From positions 1 to 42,185 of the forward strand of contig CAJXLJ010000025.1 of NCBI GenBank assembly GCA_913055785.1: a DNA stretch of 42,185 bases, written 5' to 3'. Under the pieces are notes generated by a model that did not search any database, was not told the origin of the DNA, and saw nothing but the letters and a program-made list of their open reading frames with translations. The translations under genes were made by a program, and so were the position numbers. Source of the stretch: an uncultured Parvularculaceae bacterium. GTDB taxonomy: Bacteria; Pseudomonadota; Alphaproteobacteria; Caulobacterales; Parvularculaceae. How positions within the stretch are numbered: position 1 is the first letter of the stretch; every line of letters begins with the position of its first letter. Below, in pieces: positions 15,996 to 24,699 of the stretch.

Positions 15996-16409
15996 ATGAC
16001 TGAGAAAGACTGGCCTTACGCGGCGCCGCCCGATCTCAGCGCGTTCCATCAGCTTGCGCGCGAAGCCTTCGACGAGATCCCGGAAGGCTTCCGCGCGCTT
16101 TGCGGCAATGTGGCGATCCATGTGGCGGAACTCGCCTCGCGCGAAACTCTTGACGCGCTCGGCATGGCCGACCCGATGGAGCTCTCCGGCCTTTTCGAAG
16201 GCGTCGGCCTTCCTGATATCGGCGTCAGCCACCCTTACCCCTACCCCAATCATATTCACCTGTATCGCCGGCCGATCATCGCGGAATGGCGCGCGCTCAG
16301 GACGGTGACGCTCAAGGAACTCGTCGCCCATGTTCTGGTTCACGAGATCGGCCATCATTTCGGCCTGTCCGATGAGGACATGCATGAGATTGAGGAACGC
16401 GACGCCTAG
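15996..16409 (+). CDS. Zincin-like metallopeptidase family protein
   Basis: A 137-residue protein of the short bacterial metallopeptidase family (Zincin_1, PF06262 type). The zinc-binding HExxH is His116-Glu117-Ile-Gly-His120 in VLVHEIGHHFGLSDEDM; the downstream Asp in LSDEDM is the usual third-ligand region. The middle segment PNHIHLYRRPI is typical of the family. Cytoplasmic, with no signal peptide. Physiological substrates are unknown in most bacteria. The TAG stop overlaps the stop codon of the convergent Kef antiporter gene within the tetranucleotide CTAG (16406-16409). Confidence 0.9.
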   Translation: MTEKDWPYAAPPDLSAFHQLAREAFDEIPEGFRALCGNVAIHVAELASRETLDALGMADPMELSGLFEGVGLPDIGVSHPYPYPNHIHLYRRPIIAEWRALRTVTLKELVAHVLVHEIGHHFGLSDEDMHEIEERDA

Positions 16410-18160
16410 TCCGGCTGCTTCGGCAGGCGGCGTTCGTACGGCGCATGCAGAAGTTCCTTCCCGGCTTCCAGGCCGAAGTCGCGTTGCGCCAGCAAGCGTT
16501 CGCGATCGCGCTTCCGGAACTGCTGCACGTAATCGTCTATTTCATCGCCGTCATGGCCCATGAGCGACAACGCCTCGCGGGCGAGCAATATGCTCGATTC
16601 CAGCGTTTCGCGAACGATCACGTCGGCGCCGAGCGGCGCCAGTTCGATTTCGTGCATGCGGTCATGCGCACAGGCGATGATCGTCAGGTTGGGCAGCGCT
16701 TCGCGCAACATTTTCACGGCGCTGTTGACCGCTTCCGGACGGTCCATACAGAGAATGACCGCGCGGGCTTGCGCGGCGCCGGCAGTCATCAAAAGATCGA
16801 GGCGCGACGCATCGCCGAAATAAACCTTGAAACCGAAACGCTGGGCGTTGCGGATGTGGGCGGGATTGAAATCGATCGCTGTCACCTCCACCCCGGAATT
16901 CCGCAGCACTTGCGAGACAATCTGTCCGACCCTGCCGAAACCGGCGATGATCACATGATCCTGCTTGGCCTGCGGCCCTTCAAGCCCTTCGCCGCTGTCG
17001 ATGGCGTCGGATGAAAGCCTCGCCGCGGCGAGAACCAGAAGCGGCGTCGCAACCATGGAAATCGTGACGATCGCCGACATCAAGGTCGCGGCGCCGTTGC
17101 CCCATAACAGCGCATCGGCGCCGAGCGCGATCACCACAAACGCGAATTCTCCGCCTTGCGACAACACAGCGGCGGTCTTCAGCGCATCCCCGTGTTTCGC
17201 TTTTGACAGGCGCGCAACGGCGTAAAGGAGGACCGATTTGATGGCGATCAGGCCGGCGGCGCCGCCGACCACGAGCATCCAGGACGAGACAATCAGTTCA
17301 AGATCGAGTCGCATGCCGATGGAGATGAAGAACAGTCCCAGCAGCAGCCCCCGAAAGGGTTCAATGTCGGTTTCAATCTGGTGACGGTAGGTAGATTCCG
17401 CGAGCAGAACGCCGGCGAGAAACGCGCCAAGCGCCATCGACAGGCCCGCCCAGGAAACAGCGAGCGCCGTGAGGGCGACGACCAGCAAGGCGGTTGCGGC
17501 GAACGCTTCGCGCGAACCCGAACCGGCGACCATGCGAAACACCCGATCGAGGAAATAGCGGCCGATCAGCACCACCGCTGCAATGACGCCGAGGGCCCTG
17601 AGCCCGTCCGTCCAGCCGGCGGCTTCCGCGGAAACGCCGGCGACAAACGGGATCGCCGCCAGAAGCGGGATGACGGCGAGATCCTGAAACAGCAGGATCG
17701 CGAAGGACTGCCGGCCATAGGCGCTGTTGAGCTCGCCGCGGTCTTTCATCAGTTGCAGGGCGAACGCCGTCGACGAAAAGCTCAGGGACAGACCGGCGAG
17801 GATCGCCGGCCCGGTCGGCAACACCCCCGCGGCCGCAAACAGGCCGGAAAGGACCAGCCCGGTCGCCGCCATCTGCGCGACGCCGAGCCCGACAATCTGT
17901 TTGCGCATCGACCACAGCCTCGACAGCGAAAGCTCGAGGCCAATGACGAACAAAAATAACACCACGCCGAACTCGGCGACGTGAAACACGCCTTCTTCCT
18001 GCTGGAGAATGTTGAGAACATAGGGCCCAGCGACCACGCCCGCAGCGAGATAGCCAAGGATCGAGCCCAGCTTGAAACGGTTGAAAATCGGAACGGCAAT
18101 CGCAGCAGCGCCCAGATAAGTCGCCGCCTGGACCAGGAAATCGCCGTTCTCCGCCGCCAT
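16406..18160 (-). CDS. Kef-type monovalent cation:proton antiporter (CPA2) with TrkA-N domain
   Basis: A 584-residue integral membrane protein. About 12 helices occupy residues 5-380, including the family segments FGVVLFLFVIGLELS, LFQDLAVIPLL (with the ion-binding QD pair near 159-160) and the Ser/Thr-rich LSFSSTAFALQLM. A cytoplasmic RCK/TrkA-N domain starts with the nucleotide loop GFGRVG at 407-412. It resembles KefB/KefC, which exchange potassium for protons and in E. coli are gated by glutathione adducts; whether that applies here is unknown. It starts three bases after the argC stop, so it is probably transcribed from the arginine operon, an odd partner for it. Confidence 0.93.
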   Translation of the reverse strand: MAAENGDFLVQAATYLGAAAIAVPIFNRFKLGSILGYLAAGVVAGPYVLNILQQEEGVFHVAEFGVVLFLFVIGLELSLSRLWSMRKQIVGLGVAQMAATGLVLSGLFAAAGVLPTGPAILAGLSLSFSSTAFALQLMKDRGELNSAYGRQSFAILLFQDLAVIPLLAAIPFVAGVSAEAAGWTDGLRALGVIAAVVLIGRYFLDRVFRMVAGSGSREAFAATALLVVALTALAVSWAGLSMALGAFLAGVLLAESTYRHQIETDIEPFRGLLLGLFFISIGMRLDLELIVSSWMLVVGGAAGLIAIKSVLLYAVARLSKAKHGDALKTAAVLSQGGEFAFVVIALGADALLWGNGAATLMSAIVTISMVATPLLVLAAARLSSDAIDSGEGLEGPQAKQDHVIIAGFGRVGQIVSQVLRNSGVEVTAIDFNPAHIRNAQRFGFKVYFGDASRLDLLMTAGAAQARAVILCMDRPEAVNSAVKMLREALPNLTIIACAHDRMHEIELAPLGADVIVRETLESSILLAREALSLMGHDGDEIDDYVQQFRKRDRERLLAQRDFGLEAGKELLHAPYERRLPKQPD

Positions 18161-18163
18161 TCG

Positions 18164-19114
18164 CTAGTTTGCTATCCCCGTCAGTTCGTGAAGCCCGAGG
18201 GCGAGATTGACGTTCTGGATCGCCTGCACGGCGGCGCCTTTAAGGAGATTGTCTTCCGCCGCCACAACGACAGCGTTCCTCCCATCCTCGCTGACGGCGA
18301 AGCCGCCGATCAGCACGCCTTTGCGGTTTGATCCGTCCCGCAATTCAGGTGGGGCGTTGCGCAGGGAAATCAATGGTTCGTCTGCGTATTTTTGTTCGAA
18401 CAGACCGGCCAGCGCGAGCGCGTCCATCTCATCCTTGAGCGGGATGTGCGCCGTAACAAGAAGCCCGCGAAACGCCGGATGCACGTGCGGCGTGAACCGG
18501 ACCGGCGTTCCGAGATGACGCGAGGCTTCGCGCTCATGCTTGTGGCCGGCAAGCGCGTAAGGCATGAGGTTGTCTTTCAAACGCTCGGTATCGTTGCGCG
18601 GGCTCGGGCTGGTCCCGGCGCCCGAATATCCCGAAACCCCGAACACCGCCGGCGCGCCGCCGAGACGCGGCAGAAGCGGCGCAATGGCGAGCTGCATCGC
18701 CGTCGCATAGCAGCCGGGATTGGCGATGCGTTTGGCGCCGACAATCGCGTCGCGATGAAGCTCCGGCAGGCCGTAGACCCAATCGTCATCGAAGCGATGG
18801 TCCGCTGACAAATCGACGATCACCCGGTGCGGCGCCTGGCTTTCGATGGCGGCGACATGATCCGCCGCGGCGCCGTCGGGCATGGCGAGGATCACCACAT
18901 CGGCGCGGCGGCGGCCGACATCCGCCGGCGTCAGCGCTTCGAAAATGCATTCGTCCTGGTCTTCCGGCGCGATCTCGGCGACGGGCCTGCCCGCCCATTC
19001 GCGGCTCACCGCATAGGCGAGCATCAGTTCGGGGTGCGCGGCGATCAGTCGGATGAGTTCGCGGCCCGTATGCCCGCGGGCGCCGACAAGTCCGACAAGG
19101 AACGGTTCGCTCAT
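18164..19114 (-). CDS. argC: N-acetyl-gamma-glutamyl-phosphate reductase
   Basis: A 316-residue NADPH-dependent reductase that converts N-acetylglutamyl 5-phosphate to the semialdehyde, the third step of arginine synthesis. The N-terminal Rossmann loop is GARGHTGRELIRL (11-23), and the nucleophile Cys135 is in ANPGCYATAMQ. GVSGYSGAG and GHKHEREA are further ArgC landmarks. At 316 residues it is of the usual bacterial size. It starts three bases after the argB stop, with GGGGGAG just upstream inside the argB tail, and ends three bases before the antiporter start, so it sits tightly within the operon. Confidence 0.95.
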   Translation of the reverse strand: MSEPFLVGLVGARGHTGRELIRLIAAHPELMLAYAVSREWAGRPVAEIAPEDQDECIFEALTPADVGRRRADVVILAMPDGAAADHVAAIESQAPHRVIVDLSADHRFDDDWVYGLPELHRDAIVGAKRIANPGCYATAMQLAIAPLLPRLGGAPAVFGVSGYSGAGTSPSPRNDTERLKDNLMPYALAGHKHEREASRHLGTPVRFTPHVHPAFRGLLVTAHIPLKDEMDALALAGLFEQKYADEPLISLRNAPPELRDGSNRKGVLIGGFAVSEDGRNAVVVAAEDNLLKGAAVQAIQNVNLALGLHELTGIAN

Positions 19115-19117
19115 TGC

Positions 19118-20437
19118 TCACTCCCCCTCAAATGACGGCGGCATCGCGGCGATGCGTTCGACGATTTCCGCAATGGCGTTCATGTCGTCTTCGCCATGCC
19201 AGAAGACGGTCCACGCGCCCCGCTTCACCGACCCGTCGGCGGCGTCATGATAAAATGCGTTGAAAGCGTTTTCCGTGCGCGAACGCCAGAAGAAGCGCGG
19301 GGTCGTTTTCGTGAAGCGCCGCCAGACCGTGCGCGCAAGGCCTTCGCCGCGCGCATCGTCCATCACCGCGAATTTGTCGAGATAGATGAAGTCGTCGACT
19401 TTCGTGAGAATGGAGCCCGCGCGGTAGGACGCCGACATCGTGACTTCATGAATGTCGAGACTGTCCCACCATTTCCCTGTGAGCTTCCGGCCGAACGCCG
19501 TTTCGACCAGCGCTTCAGTGCGCGCGCGGTCGAGCGCTTCTTTCTTTGCGATCGTGTGAATGAGCTCGCCCTTGCGGACCAGCGTGCCCGAACCGCCATG
19601 GGTGAAAAGCTCCTTGACGAGGCCCGAGGGCGTCGTGATCGAAACCGATGACGACAGCGGCGCGGCGTCGAGGAGGCGCTTGATCTCCTGCAGTTTGAGC
19701 CGCATGCCGGAATGCACCCAGTCGGCCTTCATCAGCGCGTCGTAGTCGGACGCAAGATTGATCGAATGCATGGGGATCCCATGCTTGTCGAGCAGCCCGC
19801 CGACGCTAGAGAGGAAGATGATCTTCATCGGCTGCAATGCGCCGACAAGCGCGCGGGTCGCCGAGTCGCCGTTGACGTTCAGGAGCTGGCCGCCGGGCGC
19901 GATGCCGAGACAGGTGAGGATCGGGATGGCGCCGGAACTGGCGATCGACTGCAACAGCCCAAGTCGCACATTGGTCGGCTCACCGACAAAGCCGAACTTC
20001 GCCTTGTCGATATAGTCCGCCTCGATGGCGCCGGAGGTGAGCGAGTGAGCAGAAACCCCCTGCTTCCGCACCGCCTCGACCAGCTTGATGTTCTCGCCGA
20101 TGAAAACGTCGCGCGCCGCGTCAAGCGCTTCGGCGCTTGTAACACGAAGCCCGTCGATCTTCGGCGTCTCGATGCCGCGCTCCTTGATCACCGCATCGAG
20201 CTGCGGCCCGCCGCCGTGAAGCACGATCGGCGTCAGCCCCACCGTATGCAGGAAGGCGAGCGCCGAGGCGGTTTCCTCAAGCTGCTCGGAAAGCACCGCG
20301 CCGCCGATCTTGATGACCGCAAAGCGCGTCTGGTCGACCTCGGAGAAACGCTGGAGATAGGAGCGTATCTCCTTGGCGTCGCTCATATTGGAGAGCAACT
20401 GGACGATAGTCTGGCGAGTTGAGGAAGGTGTGGTCAT
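19118..20437 (-). CDS. argB: Bifunctional N-acetylglutamate kinase/N-acetylglutamate synthase
   Basis: A 439-residue fusion of an amino-acid kinase (about 1-290) and a GNAT acetyltransferase of the vertebrate-like NAGS type (about 295-439). Kinase motifs: KIGGAVL (43-49), LHGGGPQLD (73-81) and LNVNGDSATRAL (186-197). The NAT part shows DKFAVMDDARGEGLARTVW, with the acetyl-CoA loop, then FWRSRTENAFNAFYHDAADG. Such NAGS-K proteins, known from Xanthomonas and some alphaproteobacteria such as Maricaulis and Parvularcula, catalyse the first two steps of arginine synthesis. The N-terminal RQTIVQLLSNMSDAKEIRSYLQRF supports ATG 20437, although no Shine-Dalgarno is visible. It follows an AT-rich gene by 12 bases. 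Confidence 0.95.
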   Translation of the reverse strand: MTTPSSTRQTIVQLLSNMSDAKEIRSYLQRFSEVDQTRFAVIKIGGAVLSEQLEETASALAFLHTVGLTPIVLHGGGPQLDAVIKERGIETPKIDGLRVTSAEALDAARDVFIGENIKLVEAVRKQGVSAHSLTSGAIEADYIDKAKFGFVGEPTNVRLGLLQSIASSGAIPILTCLGIAPGGQLLNVNGDSATRALVGALQPMKIIFLSSVGGLLDKHGIPMHSINLASDYDALMKADWVHSGMRLKLQEIKRLLDAAPLSSSVSITTPSGLVKELFTHGGSGTLVRKGELIHTIAKKEALDRARTEALVETAFGRKLTGKWWDSLDIHEVTMSASYRAGSILTKVDDFIYLDKFAVMDDARGEGLARTVWRRFTKTTPRFFWRSRTENAFNAFYHDAADGSVKRGAWTVFWHGEDDMNAIAEIVERIAAMPPSFEGE

Positions 20438-20449
20438 TGTTGTTACGTT

Positions 20450-21166
20450 CTAACGCTGATGGCGTGCGCGAATTTCCCGCCAAATACCATCGATAATAGT
20501 TTTTGCTCCAGGCGCAGTTTGCTCTGCAAGATCAAACAGTGCCCGCATGACTACGATATCGGAAGCATAGTTCTCATCACACACATGTCGATAAACACGG
20601 TTTTTAGTTTGCGGTGACGCTACTATTATCAGATAAAAATTTCCATCAAGACAGCCCGTTCTCGGCATGACTGGCGACAAGTTGGGAAATCCAGCGGACT
20701 CCACTGCATCTTTGACGCGATCGAAGTCGGTCAGCGAAACCTCTTTATAAAAAGTATCCATGTGGGTGACGGTGTGCAGAGCCTCATTTACTGAGTCCTT
20801 ACTCTGTTGTCGATCATGTCGCTCGACTACTTTGAGGGTTGCGAATGGCTCTTCAACGAACTGTTCCCCATTTTTGAAGTTGTGCGTAGTTTGAGGATAA
20901 GAATCTATTCGAATTAAAGACTCGCTTTCAAATGCACGCACATAAGCAATTGCAACAGTATCAATATTTTTCAGGTCATATACTGAACGCACATCTAATC
21001 GGTCGTTGATATACAACTCAACATCATCTAGCCATTTATCCCAATCAATCCTGGCTTGCTCTTGAGCCATTGTCTTTTCTACGCCCTCAAAATCTGACTT
21101 GGCTAAAGCTGTAGAAAATGAAAAGGATACACCCGCAGCAATAATAATAGCGATAATCTGTCTCAT
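20450..21166 (-). CDS. AT-rich exported protein of unknown function within the arginine operon
   Basis: A 238-residue protein with a Sec signal peptide (MRQIIAIIIAAGVSFSFSTALA, cleavage after ALA near residue 22). The mature part is hydrophilic, with two cysteines (TGCLDG, RHVCDEN) that could form a disulfide. I recognise no family. Its ATG overlaps the TGA stop of the upstream carbamoyltransferase gene as ATGA. Base composition differs sharply from the neighbours: one 60-base line (20581-20640) has 21 G+C and another (20881-20940) has 23, against well over half in flanking genes. Codon choice is correspondingly AT-rich. This points to recent acquisition, yet the junctions are tight at both ends. 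A periplasmic location makes a direct role in arginine synthesis unlikely. Confidence 0.75.
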   Translation of the reverse strand: MRQIIAIIIAAGVSFSFSTALAKSDFEGVEKTMAQEQARIDWDKWLDDVELYINDRLDVRSVYDLKNIDTVAIAYVRAFESESLIRIDSYPQTTHNFKNGEQFVEEPFATLKVVERHDRQQSKDSVNEALHTVTHMDTFYKEVSLTDFDRVKDAVESAGFPNLSPVMPRTGCLDGNFYLIIVASPQTKNRVYRHVCDENYASDIVVMRALFDLAEQTAPGAKTIIDGIWREIRARHQR

Positions 21167-22173
21167 CCCACCAACGCCTTCATGATCGCTTTTTGCACAT
21201 GCAGGCGGTTTTCCGCTTCCTCGTAGGCGATGCAATTCGCGCTATCGAACACAGCGTCGGTCATCTTCACATTGCGCCGCATGGGCAGGCAATGCGAAAC
21301 GAGCGCATCCGCCGTCTTCGCCATCTTCTCTTCATCGACAATGAAATGGCGGTAAAGATCGCGGATCGGTTTTTCCTCTTCCCAGTTGCCGAAATAGGGA
21401 AGCGCGCCCCAGCTTTTGGCGTAGACGACTTCTGCGCCCGCATAGGCTTCGTCGATGTCATGGGTGATCGTCAGCGCGTTCCCGTGCGCTTCGGCGTCTT
21501 TCGTCGCCTGCGCGATATAGCGCTCGTCAAGCACATAGTCCGGCGTCGGACAAAGCAGCGTCGGCTTCATCCCGAATTTCGCGGCGATCATCAGCGCGGA
21601 GTTTGCGACCGCGGTGTTCAGGGGCTTCGGGTGATAGGTCCAGGTCAGCAAGAACTTCTTGCCGTCGAGGGCGCCGCGCCCGTCCTTTTCGAACCTTTCC
21701 TGCAACGCCATCACATGCGCCATCTCCTGACAGGGATGGGTGATGGTCTCCATGTTGACGACCGGCACGTCCGCGTATTTCGCAAAGGCGTTCAAAATCC
21801 TGTCCTTGCGGTCTTCCTTCCAGTCGACGAATTTCGGGAAGGCGCGAATGCCTATCAGGTCGCAATAGCGCGAGAGCACCTTCGCGGCCTCCTTCACATG
21901 TTCTTCCGCCTCGCCGTCCATGACGACGCCGTCCTCGAATTCGAGGGGCCACATGCCGCCCGACGGCGACAGCACCACCGCATGGCCGCCGAGCTGTTTC
22001 GCGCCCACATCGAACGACGTGCGGGTCCTGAGCGAATTGTTGAGGAACAGAAGGGCCACCGTCTTGTTCTTCAAGGCGTCGCCGATCGGGGCGGCTTTCA
22101 TGGCCCGCGCCTCATCGATCATCGCCTGCAGCTCGGGCCGCGACCAGTCGGATGTGTTCAGAAAATGTCTCAT
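21163..22173 (-). CDS. argF': N-acetylornithine carbamoyltransferase
   Basis: A 336-residue transcarbamylase of the Xanthomonas-type acetylornithine group, which makes N-acetylcitrulline from carbamoyl phosphate and N-acetylornithine. Carbamoyl-phosphate motifs are SLRTRTSF (47-54) and HPCQE (146-150). The substrate end reads HCLPMRRNVKMTD (294-306), which ordinary ornithine transcarbamylases do not have (they carry HCLP.x.GxE). Lys303 matches the lysine reported to be carboxylated in the X. campestris enzyme, and Glu90 in MDGEAEEH matches the specificity-setting Glu92 (both from memory). LTWTYHPKPLNTAVANSA and YAKSWGALP are near-identical to the family. ATG 22173 gives the family N-terminus MRHFLNTSDWS. 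First gene of the operon. Confidence 0.93.
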   Translation of the reverse strand: MRHFLNTSDWSRPELQAMIDEARAMKAAPIGDALKNKTVALLFLNNSLRTRTSFDVGAKQLGGHAVVLSPSGGMWPLEFEDGVVMDGEAEEHVKEAAKVLSRYCDLIGIRAFPKFVDWKEDRKDRILNAFAKYADVPVVNMETITHPCQEMAHVMALQERFEKDGRGALDGKKFLLTWTYHPKPLNTAVANSALMIAAKFGMKPTLLCPTPDYVLDERYIAQATKDAEAHGNALTITHDIDEAYAGAEVVYAKSWGALPYFGNWEEEKPIRDLYRHFIVDEEKMAKTADALVSHCLPMRRNVKMTDAVFDSANCIAYEEAENRLHVQKAIMKALVG

Positions 22174-22453
22174 GGCGTTTTCGTTAACCGCGACGGGGGC
22201 GAAATCCAAGCGGGATCGCGCGCCTGAGCCCCTGAAAGCCTTGCGCGGCGGGGCTTCGCCCCTGTGGAAAAGAAGGCTCGCTCCCCCTCGCGCTCGGCCC
22301 GCCGCAAAGTTCAATCGTTAACGCGATTCTGGCGTGACAGGCTCGAACGAACAGGAATAGTTTACAAAACGTAAACAGGCGCGTGGCGGTCGCTGCGCCG
22401 GTTTGCTATGTTCGGCGGTTCCCGGAAGACAATGAGAGCGGCGCTCTAGCGCG
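22174..22453. promoter_or_regulatory. Divergent promoter region between arginine operon and PleC-like kinase
   Basis: This 280-base gap must carry promoters for both directions. A palindrome GTTTAC-AAAAC-GTAAAC (22360-22365 and 22371-22376) stands out and is a candidate operator. GTTAAC occurs at 22317-22322 and TTAACC on the minus strand near 22190, and a GANTC site (GATTC) at 22325-22329. TATGTT at 22407-22412 is a possible minus-ten element for the kinase, without a convincing minus-thirty-five. No gene is visible inside the gap. All assignments here are by eye. Confidence 0.4.
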
Positions 22454-24691
22454 ATGGCGAAAGACGTGAAAGACAATCCCGGCCTCGATCTGGCGGCGCG
22501 CATCGATGCGCTCTCGCCGCGCCGGCTGTCTCTCCTCACCGGCGCTTTCATCGTCATTCTCGCGGTGCTGCTGGTCTTCGAGATTCACGACAAATCCTCG
22601 GCGCGGCGCCTTGAGACCGAACTGCGTCTCGAACAGGCGGCGAGCGACGGCGCCGGTTCGATGAATATCGCGATCATGACCGGCGCCCCGGCGCGCGAGG
22701 CGCTCGGCCGGATGCTGCCCGGCGGCTATTCCGCCGCCTATCACCTCTCCCGCGACGGCGACGTCCTCACCGCCGCCGGCCGCACCGACATCGTGCTGAT
22801 CCCCGCCAGCGCGCTGCGCGGTCTCGATCTTGAAAGCCGCGGCAAGGCGAACCTCGAGTCTCCCGGCGGCCGGATCGCCGCGGTCTGGCGCCCGCTCGAC
22901 AATGGCGAAGCGCTGCTGCTCGCCGCGCCGGCCGCAGACATGTTCGACCGGTCGAGCCCGTGGATCGTTTTCGCGGTCATTCTTGCAGCGATGAGCGTCG
23001 TGGTGATTTCGCTAATGGCGGCGTTCATTCGCCAGAGCCGCACCGCCGCCAACGCCGCCCATGCGCTGACGACGCTGACCGACTTCAACGCGGCCCTCGC
23101 CGGCGGGCGCTGCTCGCCCTGGTTCTATGACGGCAAGGAGCGCCTCGTCTCAATGTCGCGCTCGCTGCTCGAGCCGCTCGGGCTCGGCGCCCGCGACCGG
23201 CGTTTCACCTTGCGCGAAATCTCCGCCATCGTGCATCCGCAGGACCTGCGTACGGCGCTGGCGGTGTTCAGCGGCGAGCCTTCCGGCGTCAGCGAGGGCG
23301 TTGTGCGCTTCCGCGATCCCGGCGGACGCTGGACGCGCACCTATCTGCGCACCGCTCCCGATGCGACGCGGTTCTCGCGCGCCGGTCTCGCCTTCGACCT
23401 TTCCGGCGCCAAGGCGATTGCGCCGGGCGCGGCGATCGCCGAGACGCGTCTTAAAGACGCCATTGAAAGCATTCCCGAAGCATTCGTTCTGTGGGACGCG
23501 CGCGGTCGGTTGGCGATCTGGAACAAGCGGTTCGCGTCGATCTTCCGGATACCGGCGAAGATGCTGAAGCCCGGCCTCACCGCCAAGGACGTTTCGACCT
23601 GCGCGGGCGTCGCCGGCGATCTCCTGCTCGACCATTTCGGGCCGATCGAGGGCGACGACGCCGAGACCGCCGAAGTGGCGCTTCCCGGCGCGCGCTGGGC
23701 GCATATCTCGCGCCGCAAAACCGCCGAGGGCGGCTCGGTCTGCGTCGCCTCGAACGTCACCGACCTGAAACGCCGGGCGAAAGCGCAGCAGAAAAAAGAG
23801 CGCGAACTCAAACAGACCGTCGACGACCTCGAAGCCTCGCGCCGCGATCTCTCCGAGACCATGCAGAAATATCAGTACGAGAAATATCGCGCAGAGGAAG
23901 CGAGCCGCTCGAAAAGCGAATTCCTCGCCAATATGAGCCATGAACTCAGAACGCCGTTGAACGCCATCAACGGGTTTTCCGAAGTCATGCAGTCGGAACT
24001 CTACGGGCCGCTCGGCGATCTTAAATACAAGGAATATATCAGCGACATTCTGGCGAGCGGACGCCATCTCCTCGAACTGATCGACGACATTCTCGACATG
24101 TCGAAGATCGAGGCCGGCAGGCTTCAGCTCGAGCCGAAGAAAGTCGAGCTTGAAAAACTCCTTAACGAAAGCGCGCGGCTTGTCGCCAAGCGCGCCGCCG
24201 ACGCCGGCGTCAAACTCACCGCCTCGGTCGGCCACGCCCCGGCGGTCTGGGCCGATGCCCGCGCCGTCAAACAGGTGACGCTCAACCTCCTGTCGAACGC
24301 CGTCAAGTTCACGCCCAAGGGCGGGGAAGTCACGCTCACCGCCGAAGCCGATCTCGACGGCGTCACGGTGATCATCGCCGACAGCGGCTCCGGCATCGAC
24401 CGCGCGCAGCTCAAAAAACTCGGCAGCCCGTTCGAACTCGCTGAAAACCATTTCTCGAAGAGCCGCGACGGGTCGGGCCTCGGTCTCGCGCTTTCGAAAT
24501 CGCTGATGGAAATGCAGGGCGGCATTCTCGCCCTCGCCAGCCAGCCCGGCAAAGGCACCGTCGCCTGCGCCACCTTCCCGCGCCGCAAGGAGGCGAAAGT
24601 CCGCCTGCCGGCGTTCGTGCGCAAGGAAGCCTGGCTGCTGACCGGCGAACCGCCGGCGCCCGACTTTGCGATCACCCGCGCGGCGGAATAA
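22454..24691 (+). CDS. PAS-domain sensor histidine kinase, PleC/DivJ-like
   Basis: A 745-residue membrane kinase. Helices at about 24-43 and 168-192 bracket a periplasmic sensor region of some 120 residues. Two PAS-like domains follow (about 215-320 and 330-440), then a coiled coil (440-485), a HisKA domain with phospho-acceptor His496 in FLANMSHELRTPLNAINGFSE, and a HATPase with NLLSNAVKFTPKGG, SGSGID and GSGLGLALSKSL. The H-box and the following YGPLGDLKYKEYISDIL closely match Caulobacter PleC, the DivK/PleD kinase-phosphatase that governs cell polarity. There is no receiver domain and no regulator gene beside it, consistent with a PleC/DivJ/PdhS-type orphan kinase. No clear Shine-Dalgarno precedes the ATG. 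It converges on the next gene with eight bases between stops. Confidence 0.92.
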   Translation: MAKDVKDNPGLDLAARIDALSPRRLSLLTGAFIVILAVLLVFEIHDKSSARRLETELRLEQAASDGAGSMNIAIMTGAPAREALGRMLPGGYSAAYHLSRDGDVLTAAGRTDIVLIPASALRGLDLESRGKANLESPGGRIAAVWRPLDNGEALLLAAPAADMFDRSSPWIVFAVILAAMSVVVISLMAAFIRQSRTAANAAHALTTLTDFNAALAGGRCSPWFYDGKERLVSMSRSLLEPLGLGARDRRFTLREISAIVHPQDLRTALAVFSGEPSGVSEGVVRFRDPGGRWTRTYLRTAPDATRFSRAGLAFDLSGAKAIAPGAAIAETRLKDAIESIPEAFVLWDARGRLAIWNKRFASIFRIPAKMLKPGLTAKDVSTCAGVAGDLLLDHFGPIEGDDAETAEVALPGARWAHISRRKTAEGGSVCVASNVTDLKRRAKAQQKKERELKQTVDDLEASRRDLSETMQKYQYEKYRAEEASRSKSEFLANMSHELRTPLNAINGFSEVMQSELYGPLGDLKYKEYISDILASGRHLLELIDDILDMSKIEAGRLQLEPKKVELEKLLNESARLVAKRAADAGVKLTASVGHAPAVWADARAVKQVTLNLLSNAVKFTPKGGEVTLTAEADLDGVTVIIADSGSGIDRAQLKKLGSPFELAENHFSKSRDGSGLGLALSKSLMEMQGGILALASQPGKGTVACATFPRRKEAKVRLPAFVRKEAWLLTGEPPAPDFAITRAAE

Positions 24692-24699
24692 TAAAGCTT

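Noticed and set aside
21193-22227. 344-codon plus-strand frame opposite the acetylornithine carbamoyltransferase
   Set aside because: The minus strand has all transcarbamylase motifs; the plus-strand translation has none and is Arg/His-rich.
22360-22376. GTTTAC-AAAAC-GTAAAC as a certain operator
   Set aside because: It is a good palindrome but of unknown specificity; a regulator cannot be named from the sequence, so it is given only as a candidate.
23150-24451. 433-codon minus-strand frame inside the PleC-like kinase gene
   Set aside because: The plus strand encodes uninterrupted kinase domains with all phosphotransfer motifs; this frame is a GC-driven shadow.
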